In this document: positions 18,913-28,345 of the stretch, piece after piece
How the letters are laid out: each line of letters begins with the position of its first letter
Position numbering within the stretch: position 1 is the first letter of the stretch
NCBI RefSeq assembly: GCF_002979555.1
Contig: NZ_PCOZ01000004.1
Location: forward strand, 124,001-188,000
DNA: 64,000 nucleotides
Source of the DNA: Pseudomonas sp. MYb60
GTDB lineage: Bacteria; Pseudomonadota; Gammaproteobacteria; Pseudomonadales; Pseudomonadaceae
Reading direction: 5' to 3'
Made by a program: the position numbers and the translations under genes
Notes under the pieces: model-generated
The model's input: the letters and a program-made list of their open reading frames with translations, nothing else
The model's database searches: none
Told to the model about the DNA's origin: nothing

Positions 18913-19710
18913 TCAGCCGAATACCACCACGGTCTGACGGCTGATGGCGATCAATTCGCCGGTGGGGCCCCACAGCGCAGCCGCCGCATGGCCATAGCCG
19001 TCGCGGGCGTGTTCGATGGAGACGTGGTACTGGCACCAGTCGAGGGTAGTGAGCGTTTGCAGCGGCTGGATAAATTCGATGGTCCAGGTCAGGGTGCTGC
19101 CCGGCGCAGGTTTTTTGAGGTGCGGCAACAGGGCCGGTGGCCAGGCGTCGACCAGGGCCAAAATGTGCGCCTCGGTCAGCGGCTCTTCCTTCACATCACC
19201 GCGCAAGCGCACCCAGCCGCCCATTTCGCGGGATTTATTGCCGGTGAACGGCAAGCCGCCGACGCTCCAGCGCATCGCCAGATGGCGCATGAATTCCGGC
19301 GTCACACCTTTGATGTAGGGTAATTCCTGGCACTCATCCCAGTGCTTGAACGTCGGCGGCGCTTCGCTTTCAACCAGGATCTCCGACTCACGGGAGGCTC
19401 CGAAGCTGGCCTGAACCAGGGTCGCCACTTCTCCTGCCTGCACCACACGGCCGAGCAGTTGGCTGACGGCCTTGCCTTCGCGCAACACCTCGACTTGATA
19501 ACTGGCGGATACATCCGGTGTCACCGGCCCTACAAAGGTGACGGCCAGCGAACGTAACGGGCGGTCTGCCGGCACGTTGGCGCGCAGGGCTTCGTACTGC
19601 AACGCCGCCACGAGGCCGCCAAACGACGCGCGGCCCTGGGCCCATTCGGCAGGGATGGTGACGTCCAGCGGGTTACTGCGGGCAGCGTCGAGCAAGTCAC
19701 TGAAGCGCAT
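18913..19710 (-). CDS. acyl-CoA thioesterase-like protein (double hotdog)
   Basis: This is a 265-residue cytoplasmic protein of the TesB-like/4HBT_3 group. The first hotdog has GRASFGGLVAALQYEAL and the segment SLAVTFVGPV. The second hotdog has WTIEFIQPL and HARDGYGHAAAALWGPTGELIAISRQ, the terminal motif typical of these thioesterases. The physiological acyl-CoA is unknown. Start ATG 19710 is preceded by CGAGGTCCTC; the frame to 19845 runs through repeat sequence. It is convergent with the DUF962-like gene, with 3 bp between stops. Confidence 0.85.
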   Translation of the reverse strand: MRFSDLLDAARSNPLDVTIPAEWAQGRASFGGLVAALQYEALRANVPADRPLRSLAVTFVGPVTPDVSASYQVEVLREGKAVSQLLGRVVQAGEVATLVQASFGASRESEILVESEAPPTFKHWDECQELPYIKGVTPEFMRHLAMRWSVGGLPFTGNKSREMGGWVRLRGDVKEEPLTEAHILALVDAWPPALLPHLKKPAPGSTLTWTIEFIQPLQTLTTLDWCQYHVSIEHARDGYGHAAAALWGPTGELIAISRQTVVVFG

Positions 19711-19790
19711 GAGGACCTCGGGGCAAAGGGGATAGATGAGGGATCTTAACCAGCACGGGGGCCGGGTGCAGCGCCTATTCCGGCCAAAAA

Positions 19791-19858
19791 CCGGACGATT
19801 GCCGGACGATTGCCGGACGCAGAGCGTCCCGGGAGGCATTCCCACGCGGAGCGTGGGA
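19791..19858. repeat. short tandem repeat plus REP-like palindromes
   Basis: Two exact 11-bp copies of CCGGACGATTG (19791-19801 and 19802-19812) and a third partial copy run into hairpin GGACGC-AGA-GCGTCC (19815-19829). A second hairpin follows, TCCCACGC-GGA-GCGTGGGA (19840-19858). The last is a familiar Pseudomonas intergenic palindrome. Confidence 0.8.
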
Positions 19859-19875
19859 CCGATCGCTTAAGCCTG

Positions 19876-20637
19876 TCAGAAACACTCTGCGCCGAGTTTA
19901 TCCAGCACACGGTCCGCCTTGGCTTGCGCGTCGGCCATGGTGCGCTGCCACACAGGGACGCAGGGTTTCAGGTCCGACTGGTGTTCAGCCTGTGCCAGCC
20001 ACTGCCAGCAGTCGTGCCAGTCACCCAGGGCGCCTTGGGCTTGTTTGAGGCGAGACACGGCATTGGCAGGCAGCTTGTCGAGTTCGGGATAGGCTTCGGC
20101 GGCGTATCGCACGCGCTTGATCAACAGACGCAGGCGATGGCGGTCGTGGCCGGGATCCTTCAGCGCCTCGTCGAGTTTCTGCCACTGCTTGGCCAGGCGC
20201 TTTTCAATGCGTCGGCGCAGGCCTTTGAGCAATTTCTGGTTCTGGGACGCCCGGATAAAGCGTGGGAAGGCTTCAAGAATCAGCAGCAACTGCGCAACCT
20301 CAGGGCTTCGCGCGACGTGGCGATAAGCCTCAGCTTGCACGCGCAAACGCCGGTCGGCCGCGGCATGATAGCCATGCTGGTGCAGGTACGCCGCCAGCAC
20401 CTCACGGTCGCGCAGCGGCGTGGTCAATTGGCCGACCGCGCTGGCGGCCAGTTCAAGCTGCTCGACGCCCGGCAGCCCACGCAATGGGCGCAAAAGACTG
20501 CGCAGGCGGCGCACGGTGGTGCGCAGGTCATGCAAGGCTTCGTCATCGGTGACGGCGGCGAGGCGAGCCTGGCAGCTCAGTAACCCTACTTCCAGGCCAA
20601 TGACCTGAGCGACTAACTGATCGACCAACGCTGACAT
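19876..20637 (-). CDS. CHAD domain-containing protein
   Basis: This is a 253-residue, helix-rich, strongly basic protein. Conserved CHAD features are visible: EALHDLRTTVRRLRSLLR at the first helices and HRLRLLIKRVRYAAEAYPE later, with the paired His/Arg/Lys residues that bind polyphosphate. CHAD proteins bind inorganic polyphosphate and often lie next to CYTH or polyphosphate genes, but here no such neighbour is present. It has no signal peptide. Confidence 0.9.
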   Translation of the reverse strand: MSALVDQLVAQVIGLEVGLLSCQARLAAVTDDEALHDLRTTVRRLRSLLRPLRGLPGVEQLELAASAVGQLTTPLRDREVLAAYLHQHGYHAAADRRLRVQAEAYRHVARSPEVAQLLLILEAFPRFIRASQNQKLLKGLRRRIEKRLAKQWQKLDEALKDPGHDRHRLRLLIKRVRYAAEAYPELDKLPANAVSRLKQAQGALGDWHDCWQWLAQAEHQSDLKPCVPVWQRTMADAQAKADRVLDKLGAECF

Positions 20638-20680
20638 CTTGCCCTCACTTCTCGATGAAAGACCTTAACCGCGCCATCGA

Positions 20681-20959
20681 TCAACGCCCGGCGCGAGACT
20701 CACGAATGTAGAACCGCGCTTTCTCGGCCTTGTTGGAGCAGCCTTCGAACGCTTCAAATTGTTGCTGGGTCTTGGCGCCAGTCAACAGCGACAGGGCCTT
20801 GGAGTAGCTCACGGTGCCTGCAAAGCCTTCGGCCTTGGCCAGGTCCAACTCCTTCCACGCCGCGTCCAGTTGCGAGCCGCAACTGTCACGGTAGGCGGTT
20901 TTCCCGGCGCAACCGGCCAGGGCCAACAGGATCACAGGCACACACATCCAGGCTTTCAT
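20681..20959 (-). CDS. small putative lipoprotein
   Basis: This is a 92-residue precursor. Its signal peptide ends in the lipobox LALAGC, predicting lipidation at Cys17. The mature domain is helical with two further Cys (SCGSQL and EGCSNK), which could form a disulfide in the periplasm. The start at 20959 has GAGGTG 6 bp upstream, and the longer frame to 21133 is not plausible. Function is unknown. Confidence 0.75.
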   Translation of the reverse strand: MKAWMCVPVILLALAGCAGKTAYRDSCGSQLDAAWKELDLAKAEGFAGTVSYSKALSLLTGAKTQQQFEAFEGCSNKAEKARFYIRESRAGR

Positions 20960-21131
20960 CGATGACACCTCAGAATAAAGATAAACCAGTCGTACTTCGT
21001 AGACGTTGCCTACAGAGAAAAGTGCCTCGTCCATAGCCTGAAATCGATAACTCCCATTGCCAGAGCATACCATTGAAGCAGCCCCCTCAATGGGTGCATT
21101 GTGGACACCTGCCTTGGGGAGGACATGGACC

Positions 21132-22169
21132 ATGAAAAAACGTGTTGCCTTGGTGCTGGGCTCCGGGGGGGCCAGGGGCTACGCCCATATCGGCGTGATC
21201 GAAGAAATCGAACGGCGCGGCTACGACATCGCCTGCATCGCCGGGTGCTCCATGGGGGCGGTGGTGGGCGGCATCTACGCCGCGGGCAAGCTGGACGAGT
21301 ATCGAAACTGGATCGAAAGCCTCGATTACCTCGACGTATTGCGCCTGGTGGACGTGAGTTTTCGCCTGGGGGCGATCCGTGGGGAGAAGGTCTTCGGCCA
21401 GATCCGCAAGATCGTCGGCGAATTGAATATCGAAGAGCTCCGCATCCCCTACACAGCCGTCGCCACCGACCTCACCAACCAGCAGGAAATCTGGTTCCAG
21501 GAAGGCTGCCTGCATCAGGCGATGCGCGCCTCGGCCGCCATCCCTAGCCTGTTTACCCCCGTGATGCAGGGCAACCGGATGCTGGTGGACGGCGGCCTGC
21601 TCAACCCGCTGCCCATCGTGCCAGTGGTGTCTAGCCATTGCGACTTGATCATCGCGGTCAACCTCAACGCCACCAACCAGAAGCACTATCACTTGCCGGT
21701 GATCCAGCGTCCGCCGGCGTTCAAGAGCCGCTTCAACAACCTGGCGCAGTCGCTGGGTTCCCACCTGCCGTTTCGGCGCAAGCAGGCTGAACAGCTGATG
21801 AAGCTGGAACAGGAGGCCTTGCAGGCCCAGGCTGCAGACATCAACCCGTGGCTCGATTCAGCCGAGCCGGAAGCCCAGCAGCCCGCCGCTGCGCCGGAAC
21901 AGGCAGGCGCGCCGAAGTCCGCCACCGGTTCGTTCATTATCGATAACGTCGGGCCGGCGTCGCTGCTGGACTTGATCAACCAGAGTTTCGAGGTGATGCA
22001 GACGTCGCTGGCGCAATACAAGATCGCCGGTTACCCGCCGGATGTGCTGATCAACGTGCCGAAGCGGGTGTGCCGGTTTTTCGAGTTCTACAAGGCACCG
22101 GAGTTGATCGCGTTGGGGCGGGAGATTGCCAGGGATACGTTGGATCGGTATGAGAGTGAGCAGCACTGA
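21132..22169 (+). CDS. patatin-like phospholipase (RssA/NTE type)
   Basis: This is a 345-residue cytoplasmic or membrane-associated serine hydrolase. It has the oxyanion-hole motif GSGGARG (10-16), nucleophile elbow GCSMG with Ser40, and catalytic Asp153 in VDGGLLNPLP, so the catalytic dyad is complete. The C-terminal part (about 240-300) has an Ala/Pro/Gln-rich linker followed by a helical region. Family members hydrolyse phospholipids or neutral lipids; the substrate here is unknown. It is related to bacterial RssA-like proteins, not the longer ExoU toxin. GGGGAGGA lies before the ATG. Confidence 0.9.
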   Translation: MKKRVALVLGSGGARGYAHIGVIEEIERRGYDIACIAGCSMGAVVGGIYAAGKLDEYRNWIESLDYLDVLRLVDVSFRLGAIRGEKVFGQIRKIVGELNIEELRIPYTAVATDLTNQQEIWFQEGCLHQAMRASAAIPSLFTPVMQGNRMLVDGGLLNPLPIVPVVSSHCDLIIAVNLNATNQKHYHLPVIQRPPAFKSRFNNLAQSLGSHLPFRRKQAEQLMKLEQEALQAQAADINPWLDSAEPEAQQPAAAPEQAGAPKSATGSFIIDNVGPASLLDLINQSFEVMQTSLAQYKIAGYPPDVLINVPKRVCRFFEFYKAPELIALGREIARDTLDRYESEQH

Positions 22170-22200
22170 GAGCTGGGGTGTTTGACCCTCTGGTGACAGG

Positions 22201-22890
22201 CTAAGCGCCTAACAACCGGTACCCCACCCCGGCTTCGGTCACGATAAACCTCGGCTGGGTCGGATCGTCCGCCAGCTTCTGGCGCAGATGCCCCACCACA
22301 ATCCGCAGGTAGTGACTGTCTTCGGTATGGGTCGGCCCCCAGATATCCTTGAGCAATTGCTGCTGGGTAATCACCCGGCCCGGATGCCGTGCCAGTTGCG
22401 CCAGCACGGCGTACTCCTTGCGGGTCAGCGCCACTTCGGCGCCGTCCAGCAACACGCGGCGGTAGGCCAGATCGACCGTCAGCGGCCCCACGTGCAGTGC
22501 GGCATCCGGCGTTTCACCCGCCGGCGCCTGGCGCAGCAGCGCACGGATCCGGGCGAGAAATTCCTGAATGCCGAAGGGCTTGGTCACGTAGTCATTGGCC
22601 CCACCATCGAGGGCCTCGACTTTCTGTGCTTCACTGGCGCGCACCGACAGCACCAGCACTGGCACCGTCGACCACTCACGAAACTCGCGCAGCACGTGCT
22701 GGCCATCCATGTCCGGCAAGCCCAGGTCGAGCACCAGCAGATCCGGCTTGCTCAGCGCCGCCTGGGCCAGGCCTTCACCACCGGTGCCGGCCTCAATCAC
22801 CTTGTAACCCTGGGAGGCCAGGCTGATGCGCAGGAATTTGCGGATCTGCGGTTCGTCATCAATGACCAAAATCGTCGCGGTCTGGCTCAT
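22201..22890 (-). CDS. kdpE: KdpE response regulator
   Basis: This is a 229-residue OmpR-type regulator. The receiver has the acidic pair DDE at 11-13, phosphoacceptor Asp55 (LVLDLGLPDMDG) and Lys in VTKPFGIQEF. The C-terminal winged helix includes LTRKEYAVLAQLARHPGRV and GYRLLG. It activates the kdpFABC operon when K+ is scarce. It lies 37 bp downstream of kdpD on the same strand. Confidence 0.97.
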   Translation of the reverse strand: MSQTATILVIDDEPQIRKFLRISLASQGYKVIEAGTGGEGLAQAALSKPDLLVLDLGLPDMDGQHVLREFREWSTVPVLVLSVRASEAQKVEALDGGANDYVTKPFGIQEFLARIRALLRQAPAGETPDAALHVGPLTVDLAYRRVLLDGAEVALTRKEYAVLAQLARHPGRVITQQQLLKDIWGPTHTEDSHYLRIVVGHLRQKLADDPTQPRFIVTEAGVGYRLLGA

Positions 22891-22927
22891 GGTGTCTTTT
22901 CAAGCTCGTTGAGCAAAACAGGGTAGC

Positions 22928-25579
22928 TCATGCCTCGCGCTCCAGGCCAGGCTGGGTCGGCAATGGCAGGAACAAGGTGATACAGGTGCCGCGCCCTTCA
23001 ATCCCCTCGTCCACGCTGATACGCCCGCCATGGGCACCGACCATGCCCTGGCAGATCGCCAGGCCCAGGCCGGTGCCCTGCCCGCCCCGATCGCCACGGG
23101 CGGCGGTGTAGAACATGTCGAAAATTTTTGCGCGTTCATCAGCGGGAATCCCCGGCCCTTCATCTGCCACGGCGAAAGACACTTGATCCTCGGCCACGCC
23201 GGCACTCAATTGCAGATGGCCCTGGGGCGGCGAAAACCGCGCCGCATTCTCCAGCACATTGACCAGCGCCTGTTCGATCAGCGCCGCGTGCACATACAAC
23301 AGCGGCAACTGCGCGGGCACCTGCACACGTACCTGCAACGGCGCCAGCACCGTGCGTAGACGGCCAAGGGCACTGCCGACGATATCCGCCGGCGACACCC
23401 AGTCCCGCGCCAGCTTGAGCGCGCCGTGGCCCAGGCGGGTCATGTCCAGCAGATTCTGAATGTAGCGGTCCAGCCGCTCGGCTTCGTCGCGGGTACCTTC
23501 AAGCAACTCGCGACGATCCTCCAGCGGGATGGCCTCGCCGAGCGCCAACAAGCTGTCGATGCTGCCGCGCATGGCGGTGAGCGGCGTGCGCAGGTCGTGG
23601 GACACCGAAGCGAGCAAGGCGCTGCGCAGTTGCTCGGTTTCGCCATGCAGGCGCGCAGACTCCAGCTCCTGCGCCAGTTGCGCCCGCGCCAGCGCCTGGG
23701 CCAAGGGTTGGCTCAACGCACTGAGCAACCGCCGACGTTGACCGCTCAATGCCAAGCCCTGTTTAGGGCTGACGCCCAGCAAGCCCAACGGCCCCTCCTC
23801 GCCGGACAACGGCCACCACCACCAACGCCCGAACGGCAACGTGCCAGTGCCCATACCGGCCGGCTGATCATGCTGCCAGGCCCAGTCGGCAGCGGCGCGT
23901 TCAGCTTCGCTGAACGTCAGGGAGCCACCGGTCTCGATGGTCCAGCCACCCTGGCCGTCACGATTGACCAGGCACAAATCCAGGTCACTCCAGCCTTCAA
24001 GATGATGGGCCGCCGCACTGATCACCGCTTGGCGGTCGGTGGCCGCCGTGAGTTTGCGCGACAGGTCGAGCAACTCACTGGTTTCTTCCTGGGTATCACG
24101 CAGCGCCTGCATCTGGCGGCGTTGACGCGCAGCGAGGTTGCCGGTGAGTGCGGCCATCAGCAGGAAAAACAGCAGCGTCAGCACGTCTTCTTCACGCTGA
24201 ATCGCGAAGGAAAAATTGGGCGGGATAAACAAGAAATCATAGGTCATGAACGACAGCGCCGCGCACACCAGCGACGGCCCCAGGCTGCTGCGCACGGCCA
24301 CCAGCAGGACGGCCGCGAGAAACACCAGGGAGATATTCGGCAACGGCAACACACTGGACACCGCCCAGGCCAGGGCGGCGGCGACCACCGTCGCGACCAC
24401 CGCCAGGGCGTAGTCGAACCACACCAGGCCGCGCACAGGCGGCAGGCGCGGCGGTGCGGGGCTGTCGTCGCGGTCGAGGACGTTGATTTCCAGGCCACGC
24501 GCATTGAGCAGCAGACGCGCCGCCAACCCGCCACCGAACAGGCGACGGCGCCATCGCATACGCGACTGCCCCACCAGCAGCAGGCTGGCACGACGCTCGG
24601 CGGCATGCTGGATCAGTGTCCTGGCGACCTCGCCAGCCCGCAGCAACACCACTTCGCCGCCAAGGCGCTCCGCCAGTTGCTGGGCGTTTTGCAGGCGCAG
24701 GCGCGATTGCTCATCCCGTGCGCGGCCGTTGTCGACATGCACCAGGCTCCAGGGCAAATGCCGCCGCTGGGCCACGCGGCTGGCGTGTCGCACCAGGCGT
24801 TCGGCCTGGGCGTCACCGTCCACGCCCACCAGCAAACGTCCGCGCACCGCCGGTGCGGCCTGGCCGAGTTGGCGATAACCTTGGGCCAGGTCATTGTCGA
24901 CGTGGGCGGCGGCGGTCTGCATCGCCAATTCACGCAGGGCCATGAGGTTGGTCTGGGTGAAAAATGCGTCGATGGCCGCGCGGGCCTGCTCGGGTACGTA
25001 AACCTTGCCGTCGCGCAGGCGCTCGAGCAATTCACGTGACGGCAAGTCGATCAACAGCAGTTCATCAGCCTCTTGCAGCACCCAGTCCGGCAGGGTTTCA
25101 CGCACTTGCACGCCGGTGATGCCGCGCACCTGGTCATTGAGACTTTCCAGGTGCTGGACGTTGACCGTGGTGAACACGTCGATGCCGGCGGCGAGCAGTT
25201 CCTGGATGTCTTGCCAGCGCTTTTCATGGCGGCTGCCGGGCGCGTTGCTGTGGGCGAGTTCGTCCACCAGCACCAGTTTCGGCTTGGCGGCGAGCAGACC
25301 GTCGAGGTCCATTTCTTCGAGCATCACGCCGCGGTATTCGCTGCGCAACAACGGTTGCTGCGGCAGGCCGCCGAGCAAGGCTTCGGTCTCGGCGCGGCCA
25401 TGGGTTTCCACCACCCCGGCGATGAGCGTGACGCCTTGGCGCAGTTGCGTATGGGCGGCCTGGAGCATGGCGTAGGTCTTGCCCACCCCCGGCGCGGCGC
25501 CGAGGAAGACTTTGAGCCGGCCACGACCGTTGCGGGGCAGGTCGGCTAGCAAGGCATCGGCGCGGCCGGAGTCGCTCAT
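22928..25579 (-). CDS. kdpD: KdpD osmosensitive K+ sensor histidine kinase
   Basis: This is an 883-residue sensor of the usual length. The N-terminal KdpD domain has Walker A GAAPGVGKT (about 27-35) and Walker B LVLVDELAH. It is followed by a universal-stress-protein domain (about 245-370) and four membrane helices (about 395-500). A GAF-like region, HisKA (SVSHDLRTPLTAMRGS) and HATPase (NVLENAARFSP, DEGPGIP, GTGLGLAICQG) complete it. It senses low K+, turgor or the second-messenger state and phosphorylates KdpE. A REP pair separates it from kdpC. Confidence 0.97.
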   Translation of the reverse strand: MSDSGRADALLADLPRNGRGRLKVFLGAAPGVGKTYAMLQAAHTQLRQGVTLIAGVVETHGRAETEALLGGLPQQPLLRSEYRGVMLEEMDLDGLLAAKPKLVLVDELAHSNAPGSRHEKRWQDIQELLAAGIDVFTTVNVQHLESLNDQVRGITGVQVRETLPDWVLQEADELLLIDLPSRELLERLRDGKVYVPEQARAAIDAFFTQTNLMALRELAMQTAAAHVDNDLAQGYRQLGQAAPAVRGRLLVGVDGDAQAERLVRHASRVAQRRHLPWSLVHVDNGRARDEQSRLRLQNAQQLAERLGGEVVLLRAGEVARTLIQHAAERRASLLLVGQSRMRWRRRLFGGGLAARLLLNARGLEINVLDRDDSPAPPRLPPVRGLVWFDYALAVVATVVAAALAWAVSSVLPLPNISLVFLAAVLLVAVRSSLGPSLVCAALSFMTYDFLFIPPNFSFAIQREEDVLTLLFFLLMAALTGNLAARQRRQMQALRDTQEETSELLDLSRKLTAATDRQAVISAAAHHLEGWSDLDLCLVNRDGQGGWTIETGGSLTFSEAERAAADWAWQHDQPAGMGTGTLPFGRWWWWPLSGEEGPLGLLGVSPKQGLALSGQRRRLLSALSQPLAQALARAQLAQELESARLHGETEQLRSALLASVSHDLRTPLTAMRGSIDSLLALGEAIPLEDRRELLEGTRDEAERLDRYIQNLLDMTRLGHGALKLARDWVSPADIVGSALGRLRTVLAPLQVRVQVPAQLPLLYVHAALIEQALVNVLENAARFSPPQGHLQLSAGVAEDQVSFAVADEGPGIPADERAKIFDMFYTAARGDRGGQGTGLGLAICQGMVGAHGGRISVDEGIEGRGTCITLFLPLPTQPGLEREA

Positions 25580-25623
25580 GCTGGAGGTTCCTTCAGGTGT
25601 TCATGGGGTGTCTTTCAGGCCGT

Positions 25624-25691
25624 CATCGCGGGCAAGCCCGGCGCCCACATTGAAACGCGGTCAACTGTGGGAGCCGGGCTTGCCCGCGATG
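25624..25691. repeat. REP inverted pair between kdpC and kdpD
   Basis: An exact 19-bp inverted repeat (arms 25624-25642 and 25673-25691, core GCGGGCAAGCCCGGC) surrounds a 30-bp spacer. Arms of this type are the typical Pseudomonas REP element. In RNA it would fold into a strong stem between the structural and regulatory genes. Confidence 0.9.
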
Positions 25692-25704
25692 GCGGTGCTA
25701 CTGC

Positions 25705-26250
25705 CTACAACGTTTCCAGGGCCATGTTCAGGGCCAGTACATTCACCACTGGCGGGCCTACCAACGAGCGTTCGATATGCGCGTCGAGCAACCGCTGCAA
25801 GGTCGACACCGGCACATTTCGCGCCGCCGCCACGCGGGCCAGTTGATAGGCAATCGCCGCAGGTGGCAAGTGTGGATCAAGACCGCTGCCAGAGGTAGTC
25901 AGAGAAGCCAACGGCACCGGACCCTGACCAGGCACCTGTTGCTTGTTCGCGTCATCGAAGACCCGAGTCGCCAAGGCCGGGTTGCTTGGCCCGAGGTTGC
26001 TGGCACTGCTGGAAACCGTCGCAAACGCCCCGGCGGAGGGACGCGGGTGGAACCAACCGTCCCCGCTGAAATCCTGGGCGATCAAGCTGGAGCCGCGCAC
26101 TTTGCCGCTGGCGTCGCGCACCAGGCTGCCGTTGGCCTGGTCGGGGAAGGCGACTTGCGCGACACCGGTGACGACCAGAGGGTAGGCCACGCCAGTGATC
26201 AGGGTCATGAGGACCAACAGGCTCAGGGCCGGGCGGATGATAGTGGACAT
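25705..26250 (-). CDS. kdpC: KdpC, K+-transporting ATPase subunit C
   Basis: This 181-residue protein has one N-terminal membrane helix (about 8-30, [20 protein letters not shown]) and a periplasmic domain containing [18 protein letters not shown], the KdpC hallmark. A C-terminal NVLALNMAL segment follows. It assembles and stabilises the KdpFABC complex. It follows kdpB after 24 bp. Confidence 0.96.
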   Translation of the reverse strand: MSTIIRPALSLLVLMTLITGVAYPLVVTGVAQVAFPDQANGSLVRDASGKVRGSSLIAQDFSGDGWFHPRPSAGAFATVSSSASNLGPSNPALATRVFDDANKQQVPGQGPVPLASLTTSGSGLDPHLPPAAIAYQLARVAAARNVPVSTLQRLLDAHIERSLVGPPVVNVLALNMALETL

Positions 26251-26274
26251 TTCAAACTCCTCGATTCTGTGAAT

Positions 26275-28332
26275 TCACACCAGGTGCAACGCGGTCAGCA
26301 ACAGGTCGATCGCCTTGATGCCTACGAACGGCACCAGGATCCCACCCAGCCCATAGATCAGCAGGTTGCGCCGCAACAAGGCCGCCGCACTCGCCGCCTG
26401 TACGCGCACCCCGCGCAGTGCCAGGGGAATCAGCACCACAATGATCAACGCGTTGAACACGATGGCCGACAGAATCGCGCTTTGCGGGCTCTGCAATTGC
26501 ATCACGTTGAGCACGCCCAATTGCGGGTAGATCGAGGCGAACAGCGCCGGCAGGATCGCGAAGTACTTGGCCACGTCGTTGGCGATGGAGAACGTGGTGA
26601 GCGCACCGCGGGTTACCAACAACTCCTTGCCGATCTGCACCACGTCCAGCAGCTTGGTGGGGTCGCTGTCGAGGTCGACCATGTTGGCGGCTTCGCGAGC
26701 GGCTTGAGTGCCATCGTTCATTGCCATGCCGACGTCCGCCTGGGCCAGCGCCGGGGCGTCGTTGGCGCCGTCGCCGCACATCGCCACCAGGCGGCCGTCA
26801 TTCTGTTCGTGGCGAATGCGCGCGAGTTTTTTCTCCGGTGTCGCTTCGGCCAGCACATCGTCCACGCCCGCTTCGGCAGCAATCGCGGCGGCCGTCAGCG
26901 GGTTGTCGCCGGTGACCATCACGGTGCGGATGCCCAGCTTGCGCAGTTCGGCGAAACGCTCGCGGATGCCGGGCTTGACCACGTCTTTGAGGTGAATGGC
27001 ACCGAGCAATTTGCCGTCGGCGCACACCAGCAACGGCGTGCCGCCACTTTGCGCGATCTTGTCGATTTCTCGCGCCAGCGCCGGGGCCAGGTCGCTGCGT
27101 TGCTGACCGATGAACGCCAGCAGCGAATCCACCGCACCCTTGCGGATCACGCGGCCCTGGTAGTCGACACCGGACAGGCGGGTTTCCGCGCTGAACGGCA
27201 CCGCCGTCAATGCGTCCAGGGGCGGTTCGGCCTGGGGCAGCAACGCGCGCAGGTAGTCGACGATGGACTTGCCCTCCGCCGTGTCATCTGCGAGGGACGC
27301 CAGCAGCGCACCTTCGGCCAGCGCCTTGCCACTGACGCCCGGCGCCGCGACCACCGCCGCACAGCGACGGTTGCCGAACGTGATGGTGCCGGTCTTGTCC
27401 AGCAGCAACACATGCACGTCACCCGCTGCTTCCACTGCGCGACCGGATTTGGCGATCACGTTGAGACGCACCAGACGGTCCATACCGGCGATGCCGATGG
27501 CCGACAACAAGCCGCCAATGGTGGTAGGAATCAGCGTCACCAGCAGTGCGACGAGGAACACCAGCGGCAAGCTGCCATTGGCGAAGTGGGCGAACGGCTG
27601 CAGCGTCACCACCACCAGCAGGAAAATCAGCGTAAGACCGATCAGCAGGATATCTAGCGCCACTTCGTTGGGGGTCTTCTGGCGCTTGGCGCCTTCCACC
27701 AGGGCGATCATGCGGTCGAGCGTCGATTCGCCAGGGTTGGCGGTGATGCGGATCAACAGCCAGTCCGACACCAGCCGGGTATTGCCGGTGACTGCCGAAC
27801 GGTCGCCGCCAGACTCGCGGATGACCGGCGCGGACTCCCCGGTGATCGCCGCTTCGTTGACCGCGGCAATACCTTCGATGACCTCACCGTCCCCCGGGAT
27901 CATTTCCCCGGCAGCGACGCGTACCACATCGCCCTTGCGCAGGCTGGCCGCGGGCACCACCTTGAAGCCGCCATCGGTTTCCCTGCGGCGCGCGCTGAGG
28001 CCTTCGCTGCCGGCCTTGAGGCTGTCGGCGCGCGCCTTGCCACGGCCCTCGGCCAAGGCTTCGGCGAAGTTCGCGAACAGCACGGTGAACCAGAGCCACA
28101 CGGCGATTTGCACCGCGACGAACGTCGGCACGCGGGTGTCGGGCACGAAGCACAGCACGGTGGTGAGGATCGCGGTCAGTTCGACCACCAGCATCACCGG
28201 CGAGCGTTGCAGCTGGCGTGGGTCCAGCTTGACGAACGCCTGGACCAGCGCCGGGCGCCACAGCGCGGAAATCGCGGTCTTGGCAGGCTCCTGGGCTTTC
28301 ACCGGAGCAGCATTTTTTGCAGGCATGTTCAT
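26275..28332 (-). CDS. kdpB: KdpB, K+-transporting P-type ATPase catalytic subunit
   Basis: This 685-residue type-IA P-type ATPase hydrolyses ATP to drive K+ uptake through KdpA. It has the TGES actuator motif ([13 protein letters not shown]), phosphorylation site DKTGTIT and hinge [20 protein letters not shown]. Three ATG codons begin the frame (28338, 28332, 28326). The AGGGGGAT sequence is too close to the first but well placed for 28332, which I use. It follows kdpA after 13 bp. Confidence 0.97.
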   Translation of the reverse strand: MNMPAKNAAPVKAQEPAKTAISALWRPALVQAFVKLDPRQLQRSPVMLVVELTAILTTVLCFVPDTRVPTFVAVQIAVWLWFTVLFANFAEALAEGRGKARADSLKAGSEGLSARRRETDGGFKVVPAASLRKGDVVRVAAGEMIPGDGEVIEGIAAVNEAAITGESAPVIRESGGDRSAVTGNTRLVSDWLLIRITANPGESTLDRMIALVEGAKRQKTPNEVALDILLIGLTLIFLLVVVTLQPFAHFANGSLPLVFLVALLVTLIPTTIGGLLSAIGIAGMDRLVRLNVIAKSGRAVEAAGDVHVLLLDKTGTITFGNRRCAAVVAAPGVSGKALAEGALLASLADDTAEGKSIVDYLRALLPQAEPPLDALTAVPFSAETRLSGVDYQGRVIRKGAVDSLLAFIGQQRSDLAPALAREIDKIAQSGGTPLLVCADGKLLGAIHLKDVVKPGIRERFAELRKLGIRTVMVTGDNPLTAAAIAAEAGVDDVLAEATPEKKLARIRHEQNDGRLVAMCGDGANDAPALAQADVGMAMNDGTQAAREAANMVDLDSDPTKLLDVVQIGKELLVTRGALTTFSIANDVAKYFAILPALFASIYPQLGVLNVMQLQSPQSAILSAIVFNALIIVVLIPLALRGVRVQAASAAALLRRNLLIYGLGGILVPFVGIKAIDLLLTALHLV

Positions 28333-28345
28333 TCTCATATCCCCC

